Source of the DNA: Bordetella sp. FB-8
Lineage (GTDB): Bacteria > Pseudomonadota > Gammaproteobacteria > Burkholderiales > Burkholderiaceae_B
DNA: 64,000 nt
Assembly: GCF_000382185.1 (NCBI RefSeq)
Contig: NZ_KB907784.1
Coordinates: 2,744,633 to 2,808,632 of the forward strand
Reading direction: 5' to 3'
Shown here: positions 16,949-25,981 of the stretch, piece after piece
Position numbering within the stretch: position 1 is the stretch's first letter
Layout: every line of letters starts with the position of its first letter
Translations under genes and position numbers: made by a program
The notes under the pieces: model-generated
Told to the model about the DNA's origin: nothing
Databases searched by the model: none
Seen by the model: only the letters and a program-made list of their open reading frames with translations

Positions 16949-17902
16949 CTAATTCGCCTGATTAAATGCCATAGCTGGACGCCTATGATTTTCTGCATCC
17001 CAAGGTGCCAGCTCCTGAGTGCCGTCCAGGTCCAGACCGGCGAACAGGTCGGCCAGGGTAGGTACTGACCGGGCGGGCCAGATCGCGCTCAGATTGAAAT
17101 TGGGCAGGTCTTTGCCGTCTCGCACCTCGCAAAAGCGCACTCCGCGAAAATCCAGCGAGCGTATCCAGCTGGGCAACAAGGCCACCCCGCAGCCTGCGGC
17201 AACGCAGGCCAGGACGGTCAGCGTGCGGTTGGCCTCTTGCGACACCACGGGCTCCAGGCCTGCCTTGCGCAGGGCGTCGAGAATGCCGGCATACAGCACC
17301 GGTAGCTGGCTGCGCGGATAAAGCACCAAGCCCGCCTCGGCGATCCGCGCCAGCGTTATGCAGCCGTCGTCATCGACCTCGAAATCGCTCGGCACCGCCG
17401 CCACCAGCCGGTCGCGCAGCAGCAGGCGTTCGCGCATGCGGCCGGCCACGGCCACCGGCGTGTGCATCAGGCCGATGTCGATGGCGCCGGCGGCCAGGGC
17501 CTCGGCCTGCTCGGCATTGCTCATCTCGCGCAACACCACTTGCACGCCCGGCGCTGTGCGGCGCAGTGCTCGCAGGGCGCGCGGCAGCATATCGAATAAA
17601 GCCGAGGACACCAGGCCTATGGTCAGGCGCCCGGCGCTGCCGCGCGCGATGTCGCGGGCCCGCTGGGCGGCGGCATCGATGCGGGTCACGCTGACGCGCA
17701 CATCCTCCAGTATGGACAGGGCCGCCGGCGTAGGCTGCGCGCCTCGGCGCGAGCGATCGAACAGTTTCACGCCCAGCTCCTGTTCCATGCGGGTCAGGGA
17801 CTGGCTGAGCGCGGGCTGGGCCATGCCCAGCCAGGCCGCCGCGCGGCTGACGCTGCCATGGTCGATCACCGCCAGGAAATGCCGTAAGTGTCTGGTTTCC
17901 AT
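16949..17902 (-). CDS. LysR-family regulator divergent from the amidohydrolase operon
   Basis: This 317-residue regulator has the canonical METRHLRHFLAVIDHGSVSRAA helix-turn-helix opening (shown here as METRHLRHFLAV) and a periplasmic-binding-like effector domain. It is transcribed away from the amidohydrolase/Bug-protein pair, with 111 bases between starts, the usual arrangement for a LysR activator and its target. Residues 60-310 carry no unusual features. The effector is presumably the substrate or product of the amidohydrolase. Confidence 0.9.
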   Translation of the reverse strand: METRHLRHFLAVIDHGSVSRAAAWLGMAQPALSQSLTRMEQELGVKLFDRSRRGAQPTPAALSILEDVRVSVTRIDAAAQRARDIARGSAGRLTIGLVSSALFDMLPRALRALRRTAPGVQVVLREMSNAEQAEALAAGAIDIGLMHTPVAVAGRMRERLLLRDRLVAAVPSDFEVDDDGCITLARIAEAGLVLYPRSQLPVLYAGILDALRKAGLEPVVSQEANRTLTVLACVAAGCGVALLPSWIRSLDFRGVRFCEVRDGKDLPNFNLSAIWPARSVPTLADLFAGLDLDGTQELAPWDAENHRRPAMAFNQAN

Positions 17903-17931
17903 ATTGAATCGATATGAATAAATGATTTTGA

Positions 17932-17955
17932 GACTATAGGGTGTGATAGATAGTC
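17932..17955. promoter_or_regulatory. Candidate LysR site between regulator and amidohydrolase gene
   Basis: Inverted 6-base arms, GACTAT (17932-17937) and ATAGTC (17950-17955), are separated by 12 bases within the divergent promoter region. The position and dyad symmetry suit a LysR-type binding site, though short arms like these can occur by chance. Confidence 0.4.
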
Positions 17956-18013
17956 TTGCCTAGAATGCGCTCGGTAACGCATCCGCTTTGGCTTCCCTAT
18001 AGGAGCGCACCGC

Positions 18014-18853
18014 TTGTTTCCGACTGCCGACTTCGGCCGATCCGGCATCCGCTGTATCGACACGCACGCCCATGTCTTCACGCGCGATCTTCCCTTGGCA
18101 GACCTGCGGCGCTACACGCCTGACTGCGACGCCTTGCCATGGGACTACCTGGCCCTGCTGGATGCCCACGGCCTGAGCCGCGGGGTGCTGGTGCAGCCTA
18201 GCTTTCTGGGCACCGACAATCGCTACCTGATGCAAGTCCTGGGGGAGCATCCCGAGCGGTTGCGCGGCGTGGCGGTGGTGGATCCGCTGATCGACGAAAC
18301 GCAATTGCGTGACATGGCGCGGGCCGGCGTCACGGGCATGCGCTTGAATCTGTTCGGGCTGTCCAATCCGGCGCTGACCCGGCAACCCTGGCGCGGTCTG
18401 CTCGAGCGCGTCAATGCGCTGGACTGGCACGTTGAAGTCCATGCCCAGGCAGAACGCCTGCCTGCAATTCTGCCGGCCCTGCTCGATGCGGGATGCCGGA
18501 TCGTGGTCGACCATTTCGGACGTCCCGCCGCAGTCAACGATATGACGCCCTTGTTGCGCTATGCCGACACGGGCCGGGTCTGGGTGAAGCTCTCGGCCCC
18601 TTATCGCAACTGGGCCGACGACGGTTCCGGTCACGCGGCCGCGCTGCAGGCTGCGCGTGAGTTGCTGAACGTCTTTGGTGCCGAACGGCTCATGTGGGGT
18701 AGCGACTGGCCGCACACCGAGCACAAGGATCGGACCTGCTATGCCGCCACCCTTGCATGGTTGGCCGAGTGGTTTACCGAATGGCTGGACGACCCCGTCC
18801 TGCTGCGGCGTGTGTTGGCAGACACGCCTTGCGTTTTTTTCAAATTTCAATAA
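18014..18853 (+). CDS. Amidohydrolase-2 family hydrolase (lactonase-like)
   Basis: This 279-residue TIM-barrel enzyme of the Amidohydrolase_2 family relates to 2-pyrone-4,6-dicarboxylate lactonase. Metal- and substrate-binding motifs are in order: DTHAHVF (about 17-23), EVHAQ (about 143), VDHFGRP (about 170) and WGSDWPHTEH (about 236). It hydrolyses a lactone or amide; the true substrate is unknown. The start is a TTG at 18014 with AGGAG nine bases upstream; no in-frame ATG is suitable. It is followed 14 bases later by a Bug-type binding protein gene, implying uptake of its substrate. Confidence 0.85.
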   Translation: MFPTADFGRSGIRCIDTHAHVFTRDLPLADLRRYTPDCDALPWDYLALLDAHGLSRGVLVQPSFLGTDNRYLMQVLGEHPERLRGVAVVDPLIDETQLRDMARAGVTGMRLNLFGLSNPALTRQPWRGLLERVNALDWHVEVHAQAERLPAILPALLDAGCRIVVDHFGRPAAVNDMTPLLRYADTGRVWVKLSAPYRNWADDGSGHAAALQAARELLNVFGAERLMWGSDWPHTEHKDRTCYAATLAWLAEWFTEWLDDPVLLRRVLADTPCVFFKFQ

Positions 18854-18867
18854 TGAGGAGACTTGCC

Positions 18868-19866
18868 ATGACCCTGTTCACCCGATTGAGTTCGACTGCA
18901 GTGCGCCGCTGCGCGGCCCTGGCCCTGGGCGCGCTGGCGCTGGGCTCGGGCGCCGCGCACGCCGGCTATCCCGATCATCCCATCACCCTGGTCGTGACCT
19001 ATCCGCCCGGGGGCACCGTCGACGCGGTCGCGCGCATTATCGCCCCCACGCTGTCGGCCAAGCTGGGCCAGCCCATTGTGGTGGAAAATCGCGGCGGCGC
19101 CGGCGGCATGATAGGCGGCTCGGTCGTGGCGCACTCCAAGCCCGACGGTTACACGCTTATGCTGGACGCTTCAAACTATGCGCAGAATCCGGCCCTGCAC
19201 AGCAAGATGCCCTTCGATACCCTGGCCGATTTCACGCCGGTTTCGCTGCTGATCCGCGTGCCCAACGTGCTGGTCGTCACGCCCAGCTTCGATAAGGTGC
19301 ACACGGTCGCCGACCTCATCAAGCTGGACAAGGAAAATCCAGACAAGCCGATCTCCTTCGCCTCGGCCGGTCCGGGTTCGGCGCAGCACCTGGCCGGCGA
19401 ATTGTTCAACCAACTGGCGGGCACCCATCTGCAGCATATTGCCTACAAAGGCGGCGGCCCGGCCATGATCGACGTGATGGGCGGGCAGGTCCCGGTGATG
19501 TTCGCCAGCCTGGGATCGGCCTGGCCGCATATCAAGGACGGAACACTGCGCGCCATCGCCGTGGGCGGCACCACGCGTTCGCCCACGATGCCCGACCTGC
19601 CAACCATAGCGCAATCGGGTGTTCCCGGCTTTGCAAGCTATGAGTGGAATGCCGTCTTTGCGCCAGCCGGCACTCCCGCGCCCATCGTGAACCAGTTGTC
19701 CCGGGCCTTGGCCCAGACGCTCAAGACCCCTTCGGTCGCGGCAGCACTGACCGGTTTCGGCGCCGAGATCATCGCTTCATCGCCCGCCGATCTGGATAAG
19801 TTCCGGCGTGCTGAAATCAAAAAGTGGCAGAAACTGGCCAAGAAAGCGCACATTTCACTGGATTGA
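18868..19866 (+). CDS. Bug/TctC-family periplasmic substrate-binding protein
   Basis: This 332-residue secreted binding protein has a signal peptide ending GSGAAHA (about residue 31), then the family-typical YPDHPITLVVTYPPGGTVD and an ENRGGAGG loop. Bug proteins bind carboxylates with high affinity and are hugely expanded in Bordetella. The start ATG at 18868 has GAGGAG seven bases upstream. The gene is co-transcribed with the amidohydrolase gene. There is no TctA/TctB membrane component nearby, so it is an orphan of the kind that may share a distant transporter or act as a sensor. Confidence 0.92.
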   Translation: MTLFTRLSSTAVRRCAALALGALALGSGAAHAGYPDHPITLVVTYPPGGTVDAVARIIAPTLSAKLGQPIVVENRGGAGGMIGGSVVAHSKPDGYTLMLDASNYAQNPALHSKMPFDTLADFTPVSLLIRVPNVLVVTPSFDKVHTVADLIKLDKENPDKPISFASAGPGSAQHLAGELFNQLAGTHLQHIAYKGGGPAMIDVMGGQVPVMFASLGSAWPHIKDGTLRAIAVGGTTRSPTMPDLPTIAQSGVPGFASYEWNAVFAPAGTPAPIVNQLSRALAQTLKTPSVAAALTGFGAEIIASSPADLDKFRRAEIKKWQKLAKKAHISLD

Positions 19867-19923
19867 GGCCTGTGCGGCGGCGTGCGCGCTTGGGCGCCGC
19901 GTCGCCGCGGTTGCCCAAGCCGC

Positions 19924-20856
19924 CTATGCACAAGGGGGGTGCAGCGACCGTCCGGCCAGATCGCGCAAGGCCGCATCCAGGTCCGGGAATTGAAAGCGGT
20001 ATCCCGCCTCGTCGGCACGGCGCGCCAGCAGGCGCTGGCCACCGAGCAGAAGCCCCGACATTTCACCCAGGCCCAGGCGCAGCGCCCAGGCGGGCACGGG
20101 CAGGCACGCGGGGCGGCGCAATGAGGCCGCCAGGGCGCGCGTGAAATCGGCGTTGCGCACCGACCGTGGCGCGCAGATGTTGTAGGGGCCGCGGCAATCC
20201 TCGTGTTCGAGCAGGAAGTCGATCAAGCCCGTCGCATCGTCCAGATGTATCCAGGGTAGCCATTGCCGGCCGCTTCCCAGCCGTCCACCCAGACCGAGCC
20301 GGAAAGGCAGGCGCAGACGCGCGAGCATGCCGCCTTGGGCGGCCAGCACCGACGCCGTGCGCAGCAGCACCACCCGCGTGTGGGCGGTCTGGGCCCGCCG
20401 AGCCTCGTCTTCCCAGGCAGCGCAAAGGCGGCTGCCGAAATCGCCGGGACTGCCCCCCGTCGTGTCGGTCTCGTCGATCGACTGCTCGCCCCTGTCGCCG
20501 TACCAGCCGGCTGCCGAGCCGGATAGCAGAACCCGAGGCGGCAGCGGCAGGCAGCCGAGCCATTGCACCAATTCCCGCGTCAGGGCGACGCGGCTATCCC
20601 ACAGCAGCTTCTTGCGGGCGGCGCTCCATGGCCGGTCGGCGATCGGCGCGCCGGCCAGGTTCACAACGGCGTCGGGCGTGTCGACATCATCGATCTCCTC
20701 GAGCCTCGCGACGCCTCGCGCGCCGCTGCATAGCGCCGGCACCTCTTTCGGCCGCCGGCTCCAGACGATCAGGTGGTGGCCATCGCCGGCCCAGCGGCGG
20801 CACAGCGCGCGCCCGATCAGGCCCGTGCCGCCGGTGAGCAAAATTTTCATTCCCAT
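19924..20856 (-). CDS. TIGR01777-family NAD-dependent epimerase/dehydratase (YfcH/SDR39U1)
   Basis: This 310-residue short-chain-dehydrogenase-fold protein has GGTGLIGRALC at the N-terminus for nucleotide binding, a YGDRGE active-region motif and the C-terminal DUF1731-type segment (GEMSGLLLGGQRLLARRADEAG partly visible as GLLLGGQRLLARR). The ATG at 20856 has AGGAA nine bases upstream. It is the last gene of the nine-gene lipid operon, 12 bases after the lipocalin gene. TIGR01777 proteins recur beside photolyase and light-stress genes in proteobacteria; the biochemical reaction is unknown. Confidence 0.87.
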   Translation of the reverse strand: MGMKILLTGGTGLIGRALCRRWAGDGHHLIVWSRRPKEVPALCSGARGVARLEEIDDVDTPDAVVNLAGAPIADRPWSAARKKLLWDSRVALTRELVQWLGCLPLPPRVLLSGSAAGWYGDRGEQSIDETDTTGGSPGDFGSRLCAAWEDEARRAQTAHTRVVLLRTASVLAAQGGMLARLRLPFRLGLGGRLGSGRQWLPWIHLDDATGLIDFLLEHEDCRGPYNICAPRSVRNADFTRALAASLRRPACLPVPAWALRLGLGEMSGLLLGGQRLLARRADEAGYRFQFPDLDAALRDLAGRSLHPPCA

Positions 20857-20868
20857 CGCTTCGGATTC

Positions 20869-21420
20869 CTATCGGGACGCTTCGGGCCAGTGCTGTGGTA
20901 CCTCGCGCAGCAGGCTGGGATCGTAGCCCAGCTTGCGCACCTGTGAGACCAGCTTGCCATATTCGGCCTGCGGCAGCTGCGGCGTCCTGGCCATGATCCA
21001 CACGTAGTCGCGCTTGGACCGAGCGATGATGGTGCTGCGGTAGTCGCCGTCCAGATAGGCGATGACGTATTCGGCCTGGAACGGCCAAATGAATTGCATA
21101 TTCCATCTGGCATTGCCCGTCTGCGGGATCACGGTGCCCACAGGGTGCATGGTCTTGAGCTTGCCCTCGCAGCTGCCGTCGCGAAACCGCAGCGTGGTCT
21201 GGACCCTGCCGTCCGGGCGCATTGCATACGATTCCACTTCGTTGCATGCATTGCGCTCGGGCCAGGCGGGAATGTCCGCGATCACATACCAGTCTCCCAT
21301 GAAACGCGGCAGATCCACGTTGTTTACGGCCGGCATCGGCGGGTTGGAGGAGCACCCGGTCAACGCGGCGCATCCCAGAACCAGCGCCGCGAGTCTGTGA
21401 AGGGGGAGTGCGCCTTTCAT
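20869..21420 (-). CDS. Blc-type lipocalin lipoprotein (operon member)
   Basis: This 183-residue outer-membrane-type lipoprotein has a signal peptide with lipobox LTGC at about residue 22, and a lipocalin fold beginning with the conserved FMGDWYVIADIP (G-x-W motif) and ending with TPQLPQAEYGKLVSQVRKLGYD. Blc lipocalins carry lysophospholipids or fatty acids between membrane and periplasm. Its start overlaps the preceding methyltransferase stop by ATGA (21417-21420). An in-frame ATG at 21474 would bury the signal peptide. Context suggests handling of modified or damaged lipids. A second lipocalin is at 33096-33659. Confidence 0.9.
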   Translation of the reverse strand: MKGALPLHRLAALVLGCAALTGCSSNPPMPAVNNVDLPRFMGDWYVIADIPAWPERNACNEVESYAMRPDGRVQTTLRFRDGSCEGKLKTMHPVGTVIPQTGNARWNMQFIWPFQAEYVIAYLDGDYRSTIIARSKRDYVWIMARTPQLPQAEYGKLVSQVRKLGYDPSLLREVPQHWPEASR

Positions 21421-22523
21421 GAGGCTTGTCCCAGAAGGCTGTGCTTGGCGAACCGGTAATGAGCGACCAGCCACTGCTGGCCCTTGTCATAGCCGAAGAG
21501 TTCGGCGCAGGCCATCCAGAATATGCGCCAGCGCTGGAACCACAGCGGCGCCAGTGCGCTGCCGTAGACGCTCGCCAGCGTCTGCAGTACCTGGGTCCGG
21601 TGCCGGTCCTGATTGGCCAGCCAATCGTTGGCGGTACGCTGATAGTGCGTGCCGTCGACGATCCAGCGCGCCTCGATGCGCAGATGCTGCTGGAACCATA
21701 GCAGCGTATCGGCGGCCGGCATGATGCCGCCCGTGAAGAAATGCCGGCCCAGCCAGTTGTCGGCGCCGTCGGTCTCGAACGGATACATGAGGCTGCGGTG
21801 CGCGAATACGTGGACGAACAGCTTGCCCTGCGGCTTGAGCCAATCGCCGATGCGCGACATCAGCGCGGTGTAGTTGCGCATGTGCTCGAACATTTCCACC
21901 GAGACGCAGCGGTCGTAGGTGTCCGCGGTCAGGGACAGTACGTTGACGTCGCAGGTGATCACTTCGATATTGTCCAGGCCCAGGTCTCGGCTACGGGCCT
22001 GGATGAACTGTCGCTGCGACGAAGAGTTCGAGACCGCCGTGATGCGGGCATTCGGGAAATGCTGGGCCATCCAGAGCGTCAGCGATCCCCAGCCGCAACC
22101 GAGCTCCAGGATGCGCTGGCCGTCCTGCAGCTCGGCGCGCTCGGCGTAGAGCGCCAGCATTGCGTTTTCCGCCTCTTCCAGCGTCTCCCCGCCGGTGGGG
22201 TAGTAGCACCCCGAGTACTTCAGGCGCGCGCCCAGGCACAGATGGAAGAACTCGGGCGGCAGTTCGTAGTGCTGCGCATTGGCCTGCTGCGTGTGGATGG
22301 CCAGCGGGCTGCGGTTCAGTTCCTGGATCAGGTCCTGATAGCGGGTTGCCGTGTCGGATGCGCCTCCGATCCGTTCTTGGCGCAGGCGCTGTCTGCAAAG
22401 GCGCCGGATGCCATGGCGCACCAGCGCGTCGGGTAGCCATCCCTTCTCTGCAAGTCCAAGCAGGCCGGGTGCGGGAAGGTCGGCGGATAGCGGGGAGTCC
22501 ATCATGGTCGCGGTGCTCATCAT
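21417..22523 (-). CDS. SAM-dependent methyltransferase of the cyclopropane-fatty-acid synthase type (second copy)
   Basis: This 368-residue protein carries the S-adenosylmethionine site ILELGCGWGSLTLWMAQ and the CFA-family block HYELPPEFFHLCLGARLKYSGCYY, but it lacks the 120-residue N-terminal lipid-binding domain of true CFA synthase. It probably methylates an unsaturated acyl chain or a related lipid; proteins of this subgroup include UfaM, which initiates furan fatty acid synthesis. The start at 22523 overlaps the previous stop by ATGA; a longer frame to 23429 overlaps other genes and is rejected. The exact product is inferred. Confidence 0.85.
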   Translation of the reverse strand: MMSTATMMDSPLSADLPAPGLLGLAEKGWLPDALVRHGIRRLCRQRLRQERIGGASDTATRYQDLIQELNRSPLAIHTQQANAQHYELPPEFFHLCLGARLKYSGCYYPTGGETLEEAENAMLALYAERAELQDGQRILELGCGWGSLTLWMAQHFPNARITAVSNSSSQRQFIQARSRDLGLDNIEVITCDVNVLSLTADTYDRCVSVEMFEHMRNYTALMSRIGDWLKPQGKLFVHVFAHRSLMYPFETDGADNWLGRHFFTGGIMPAADTLLWFQQHLRIEARWIVDGTHYQRTANDWLANQDRHRTQVLQTLASVYGSALAPLWFQRWRIFWMACAELFGYDKGQQWLVAHYRFAKHSLLGQAS

Positions 22524-23314
22524 TGGCCTCGTTCTGAGTCGTCGGAGTGGGGGAACCAGGGAAAGAAACGTGCGGTCGTACGCTGGTATTGGCGGTAATC
22601 GTCCCCCCGGGTGCGCAGCGCCTGCATTTCGGTGTAGGGAATGCCGCTGATCCAGCGCAGGAAGATGTACATCGTCACCGGACCGAGCCAGCTGGCCGCT
22701 TGAATGGGCGACCCGGCGGCCAGCGCGGCATAGGCGAACCAGTGGCACCATTCGAAGAAATAATTCGGATGCCGGCTGTAGCGCCACAACCCATTCCGGC
22801 AGGCGCGGCCCTTGTTGCGCGGGTCGCGGCGAAAGCTTGCCAGCTGCCTGTCGGCGAGCGCTTCGCCCATTACCGAGACGATCCAGATCGCTATCGCGAC
22901 AATGAGCCAGGGCATTGCCGGGGTGACGGGATTGGCCGCCACGGCGGTAAAGGGAATGGCGAACAGCACCACCAGGCCGGCTTGAAAGGCGAACAGACCG
23001 TAGATTTTTCCCTGGTGCCCTTCCCAGCGGGCGCGCAAGGCCCCGTAGCGTCCGTCTTCGCCTTCGTCCAGGCGTAGCCAAAGATGCCATGCCAGCCTCA
23101 GCGACCAGATGCCGCCCAGGATGGCAAGCAGTGCGCGCGGCGTGGCAGCGCCGGTTCCTGTCGCCGCGATCAGCAGCGCTCCCAATCCCAGGCATGCCGA
23201 CCATACGATGTCGACGATGCCGATGTTGTGTTTCAGGCGTTGCCAGGCCCAGGCAGCGGACATCGCCGCCCAGGTCAGGATCGCCAGCAAACCCAGTTGC
23301 TGCCATGCGGTCAT
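22520..23314 (-). CDS. DUF1295 (steroid 5-alpha-reductase-like) membrane protein
   Basis: This 264-residue polytopic membrane protein of the DUF1295 family is related to steroid and enoyl reductases and to isoprenylcysteine methyltransferases. It shows YSRHPNYFFEWCHWFAYA at about residue 190 and IPYTEMQALRTRGDDY at the C-terminus, the conserved family signature. It sits between DUF2878 and the second methyltransferase gene, with ATGA overlaps on both sides (23311-23314 and 22520-22523). It probably reduces or modifies the acyl or lipid intermediate made by the operon; the reaction is not known. Confidence 0.87.
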   Translation of the reverse strand: MTAWQQLGLLAILTWAAMSAAWAWQRLKHNIGIVDIVWSACLGLGALLIAATGTGAATPRALLAILGGIWSLRLAWHLWLRLDEGEDGRYGALRARWEGHQGKIYGLFAFQAGLVVLFAIPFTAVAANPVTPAMPWLIVAIAIWIVSVMGEALADRQLASFRRDPRNKGRACRNGLWRYSRHPNYFFEWCHWFAYAALAAGSPIQAASWLGPVTMYIFLRWISGIPYTEMQALRTRGDDYRQYQRTTARFFPWFPHSDDSERGQ

Positions 23315-23865
23315 TGCGCACCTCCGTGGGATATCCGGGGCGCGGCATCGCCGGCAGACCACCGCGCGGCCAGGCTGGCCAGCAGGGGCAGTGCGATCCC
23401 CCATCCGGCAGCCAACCAGACCACGGCACGGCCCACCGGCGCTTCGAAGACCACGGACTGCCAGCCGCGCGATGCGCCCCAATAGGCTAGAGGTCCGCCT
23501 GCCAGGCCCAGTGCGCAGGCCCAAGCCGGACGCCCGCGCAGCCAGGCCATGGAATGGTTCAAGGTCATGGCAAATGCCACCCACAAGGCCAATATCCATA
23601 ACGGAGCGCCCGGTGGAACCGACAGGCCCGAGGCGGCATAGCGCAGCCAGCCCAGCGACGACAGTCCGCCGTCGATCAGCAGTCCGCAGAGCAGGGCGAT
23701 GCCCGACAGGCGCAGGTCCGCGGCACGCTGGTCCGAGGCCATGATCTGCCACGCCAGGAATACTGCGGCGCTTATGCAGCCCGGCAGTGCATCGCCACGG
23801 CCCGCGCCAATGACGGCAGCGAACCAGACGGCTTCATAGCCGAGGAAATTGGCCAGGGACTTCAT
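23311..23865 (-). CDS. DUF2878 membrane protein
   Basis: This 184-residue integral membrane protein has five or six helices and the DUF2878 motif DGGLSSLGWLRY near residue 68 plus LWVAFAMTLNHSMAWL. The family has no assigned activity but is regularly encoded with CFA synthase and DUF1365 in light-stress operons. Its start at 23865 overlaps the CFA stop by ATGA, and its end overlaps the DUF1295 start. The upstream in-frame ATG at 24000 would lie inside the CFA gene and is rejected. Confidence 0.85.
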   Translation of the reverse strand: MKSLANFLGYEAVWFAAVIGAGRGDALPGCISAAVFLAWQIMASDQRAADLRLSGIALLCGLLIDGGLSSLGWLRYAASGLSVPPGAPLWILALWVAFAMTLNHSMAWLRGRPAWACALGLAGGPLAYWGASRGWQSVVFEAPVGRAVVWLAAGWGIALPLLASLAARWSAGDAAPRISHGGAQ

Positions 23866-25178
23866 GCCGTAGACTCCGCTTTGCGCGCGGCCCACCCGCT
23901 GGCAGCGGGCTGTGCGCCGGGACGTGCGAACAGAAGGTGGGAAACGCCGATCGACCGTTCGCGAAAACCGCCCTCGCAGTAGGCCAGATAGAACTCCCAC
24001 ATGCGCGCGAACCGGTGGTCGAATCCCTGGGCGAGCACAGCGTCCAGTCGAACCAGGAAGCGCTCGCGCCAGGCTTGCAAAGTATGTGCGTAGGAAATGC
24101 CGAAATCTTCCTGGTGCACCAGGGCCATGTCCGAAGCCTGGGTTTTGGCCGACAGCATGCTCTGCACCGAGGGAATGAAGCTGCCCGGGAAGATGTGGCG
24201 CTTGATGAAATCGACCGAACGCAGCGCCTGCCGGTAGCGATGGTCCTCGATGGTGATGGCCTGCACCAGCGCCAGCCCATCCGGTTTGAGCAGCTCGCCG
24301 ATTTTTGCGAAATAGTTCTCCAGATATGGGGCGCCGATGGCCTCGACCATCTCGATGGAGACCAGCTTGTCGTACTGCCCCTGCAGATCACGGTAGTCCT
24401 GGCACAGGACCTGCACTTTGTCCTGTAAACCAGCCGCCGCAATGCGCGCTGTTGCCAGCGCATGCTGCTCCTTCGAAATCGTGGTGGTGACCACCCGGCA
24501 GCCATAGTGGCCGGCGGCATGCAGGGCGAAGCCGCCCCAGCCGCTGCCGATCTCCACCACCGTGTCCTGGGGTTGTAGATCCAGCTTGCGGCAGATGGTG
24601 TCCAGCTTGCGTGTCGATGCTTGTTCCAGCGTATCGCGCGGACCGTCCCACATGGCCGACGAGTACATCAGGTCGTCGGAGAGAAAAAGACGGAAGAAAT
24701 CGTTGCCCAGATCGTAGTGCTCCGCGATATTGCGGCGGCTGCCGGCGCGCGTGTTGCGTCGCAAGGCGTGCCAGCAACGCATGGCCAGGCCGCTGTAGCG
24801 TGCCAGTCCGGATTCCATTTGATCGAGCCGGTCACGGTTGCGTACGAGCAGGCGCACCAGCCCCACGAGATCGTCGCATTCCCAGATGCCGTCGCCGTAG
24901 GACTCGCCGGCGCCGACGCTGCCGCCCAGCGCCAGCTGGCGGTAGAACACGAGGTTGTGGACCACGACATGGATGCATAGGTCGGGGGCGTCGGCGCTGC
25001 GCACGCCCAATTCAGTGCGCGCCAGCGGATCGTCGATGATCAAGCAGCCGGCCTGAAGATCAGCCAGGTTTTTCAGGACCTGGCGGCGCAGCAACTGATC
25101 CAGCCAGCTTGCGAAGCGGGCATCGCTGCGCGTGGACGCATAGGCGTCCAGGTTCTTGTGAAGACTTGCCTGCGTCAT
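23862..25178 (-). CDS. cfa: Cyclopropane-fatty-acyl-phospholipid synthase
   Basis: This 438-residue enzyme transfers a methylene from S-adenosylmethionine to cis double bonds of phospholipid acyl chains. It has the full N-terminal lipid-binding domain (1-130), the AEHYDLGNDFFRLFLSDDLMYSSAMW block, the SAM motif EIGSGWGGFALHAA (about 185) and the family-typical DFIKRHIFPGSFIPS near residue 315. Both ends overlap neighbours by ATGA (23862-23865 and 25175-25178). Cyclopropanation protects membranes against oxidants and singlet oxygen, fitting the neighbouring light-stress genes. Confidence 0.95.
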   Translation of the reverse strand: MTQASLHKNLDAYASTRSDARFASWLDQLLRRQVLKNLADLQAGCLIIDDPLARTELGVRSADAPDLCIHVVVHNLVFYRQLALGGSVGAGESYGDGIWECDDLVGLVRLLVRNRDRLDQMESGLARYSGLAMRCWHALRRNTRAGSRRNIAEHYDLGNDFFRLFLSDDLMYSSAMWDGPRDTLEQASTRKLDTICRKLDLQPQDTVVEIGSGWGGFALHAAGHYGCRVVTTTISKEQHALATARIAAAGLQDKVQVLCQDYRDLQGQYDKLVSIEMVEAIGAPYLENYFAKIGELLKPDGLALVQAITIEDHRYRQALRSVDFIKRHIFPGSFIPSVQSMLSAKTQASDMALVHQEDFGISYAHTLQAWRERFLVRLDAVLAQGFDHRFARMWEFYLAYCEGGFRERSIGVSHLLFARPGAQPAASGWAARKAESTA

Positions 25179-25981
25179 TTACGGACTCCTGATTCCGTTG
25201 TGTCTTGCCTCGTGTGCTTGTGTACGGGATTGCGTTTGAGCCAAAGGCGCAGCGCCTGCCAGTAAATGGCGCCGATGACCTGGGTCGTCATGAGCGGATA
25301 GCGCCATAGCACGCGCGCCAGGGTCCTGCCGTTCAGCGGATGCCGCGTCATGGACAGGTCTGCGTCGAATTCGCACGTTCCGGCGTTCATCACTTTCATG
25401 TGTACCCGCAGCGCATCGTCGGGGGCGGTAAAGGACCAGTCGTACCCGCGGTCCATGGCCATGAAAGGCGAAACGTGGAAGTTCTTGGAAAACTGCCAGC
25501 GCATCGACGAACCTTGGTGTTCCGCGGTGGCTACCGGCAGCACATAACTGTGTCTTTGCGCCCAAGGGGTATTGGTGATATCGGCCACGATCGCCTGCAG
25601 TGTCGAGCCGTCGCTGGCGTAGCAGTAGTAGAAAGTCACCGGGTTGAACACGTATCCGCCATAGCGCAAGTGCGTCAGCATGCGGACGGGTCCTTCAACA
25701 TCTAGGCCGGCAGACTCGCGCACGCGTTCGCGTATCGCGTCGGCCAGCGGCCTTGCGCTGTCGCCGAAGTAATCGCTGCGCCGCCACTGGGCCAGATTGC
25801 GCCGGTTCACCGACCACAGCCAGCGGTGCCGGAAAACATGGTCCAGTTCGTCCAGATCGAGCATCAGCTGGGCGATCCGGTACGTAAAGGCGTGGGGGGC
25901 TGGCCCATGGCGCGCATGGATCACGCGGCCTTCGTAGACCGCACTGTGCAAGGCGTCCGGTGACGACGGGGCACGGTTCAT
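25175..25981 (-). CDS. DUF1365 protein
   Basis: This 268-residue cytosolic protein of the DUF1365 family has the conserved YEGRVIHARHGPAPHAFTY opening, the PVTFYYCY motif at about residue 118, and the FHVSPFMAMDRGYDW block at about residue 170. The family is found almost invariably between a NAD/FAD-binding oxidoreductase and CFA synthase, as here, and its biochemical role is unknown. Overlaps of 4 bases link it to both neighbours (25175-25178, 25978-25981), indicating strict translational coupling and probable complex formation or balanced dosage. Confidence 0.9.
   Translation of the reverse strand: MNRAPSSPDALHSAVYEGRVIHARHGPAPHAFTYRIAQLMLDLDELDHVFRHRWLWSVNRRNLAQWRRSDYFGDSARPLADAIRERVRESAGLDVEGPVRMLTHLRYGGYVFNPVTFYYCYASDGSTLQAIVADITNTPWAQRHSYVLPVATAEHQGSSMRWQFSKNFHVSPFMAMDRGYDWSFTAPDDALRVHMKVMNAGTCEFDADLSMTRHPLNGRTLARVLWRYPLMTTQVIGAIYWQALRLWLKRNPVHKHTRQDTTESGVRK

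Noticed and set aside
21417..23429. 670-codon frame covering the second methyltransferase and extending upstream
   Set aside because: The N-terminal 300 residues overlap the DUF1295 and DUF2878 genes in another frame and are low-complexity; the real start is the ATG at 22523 overlapping DUF1295's stop.
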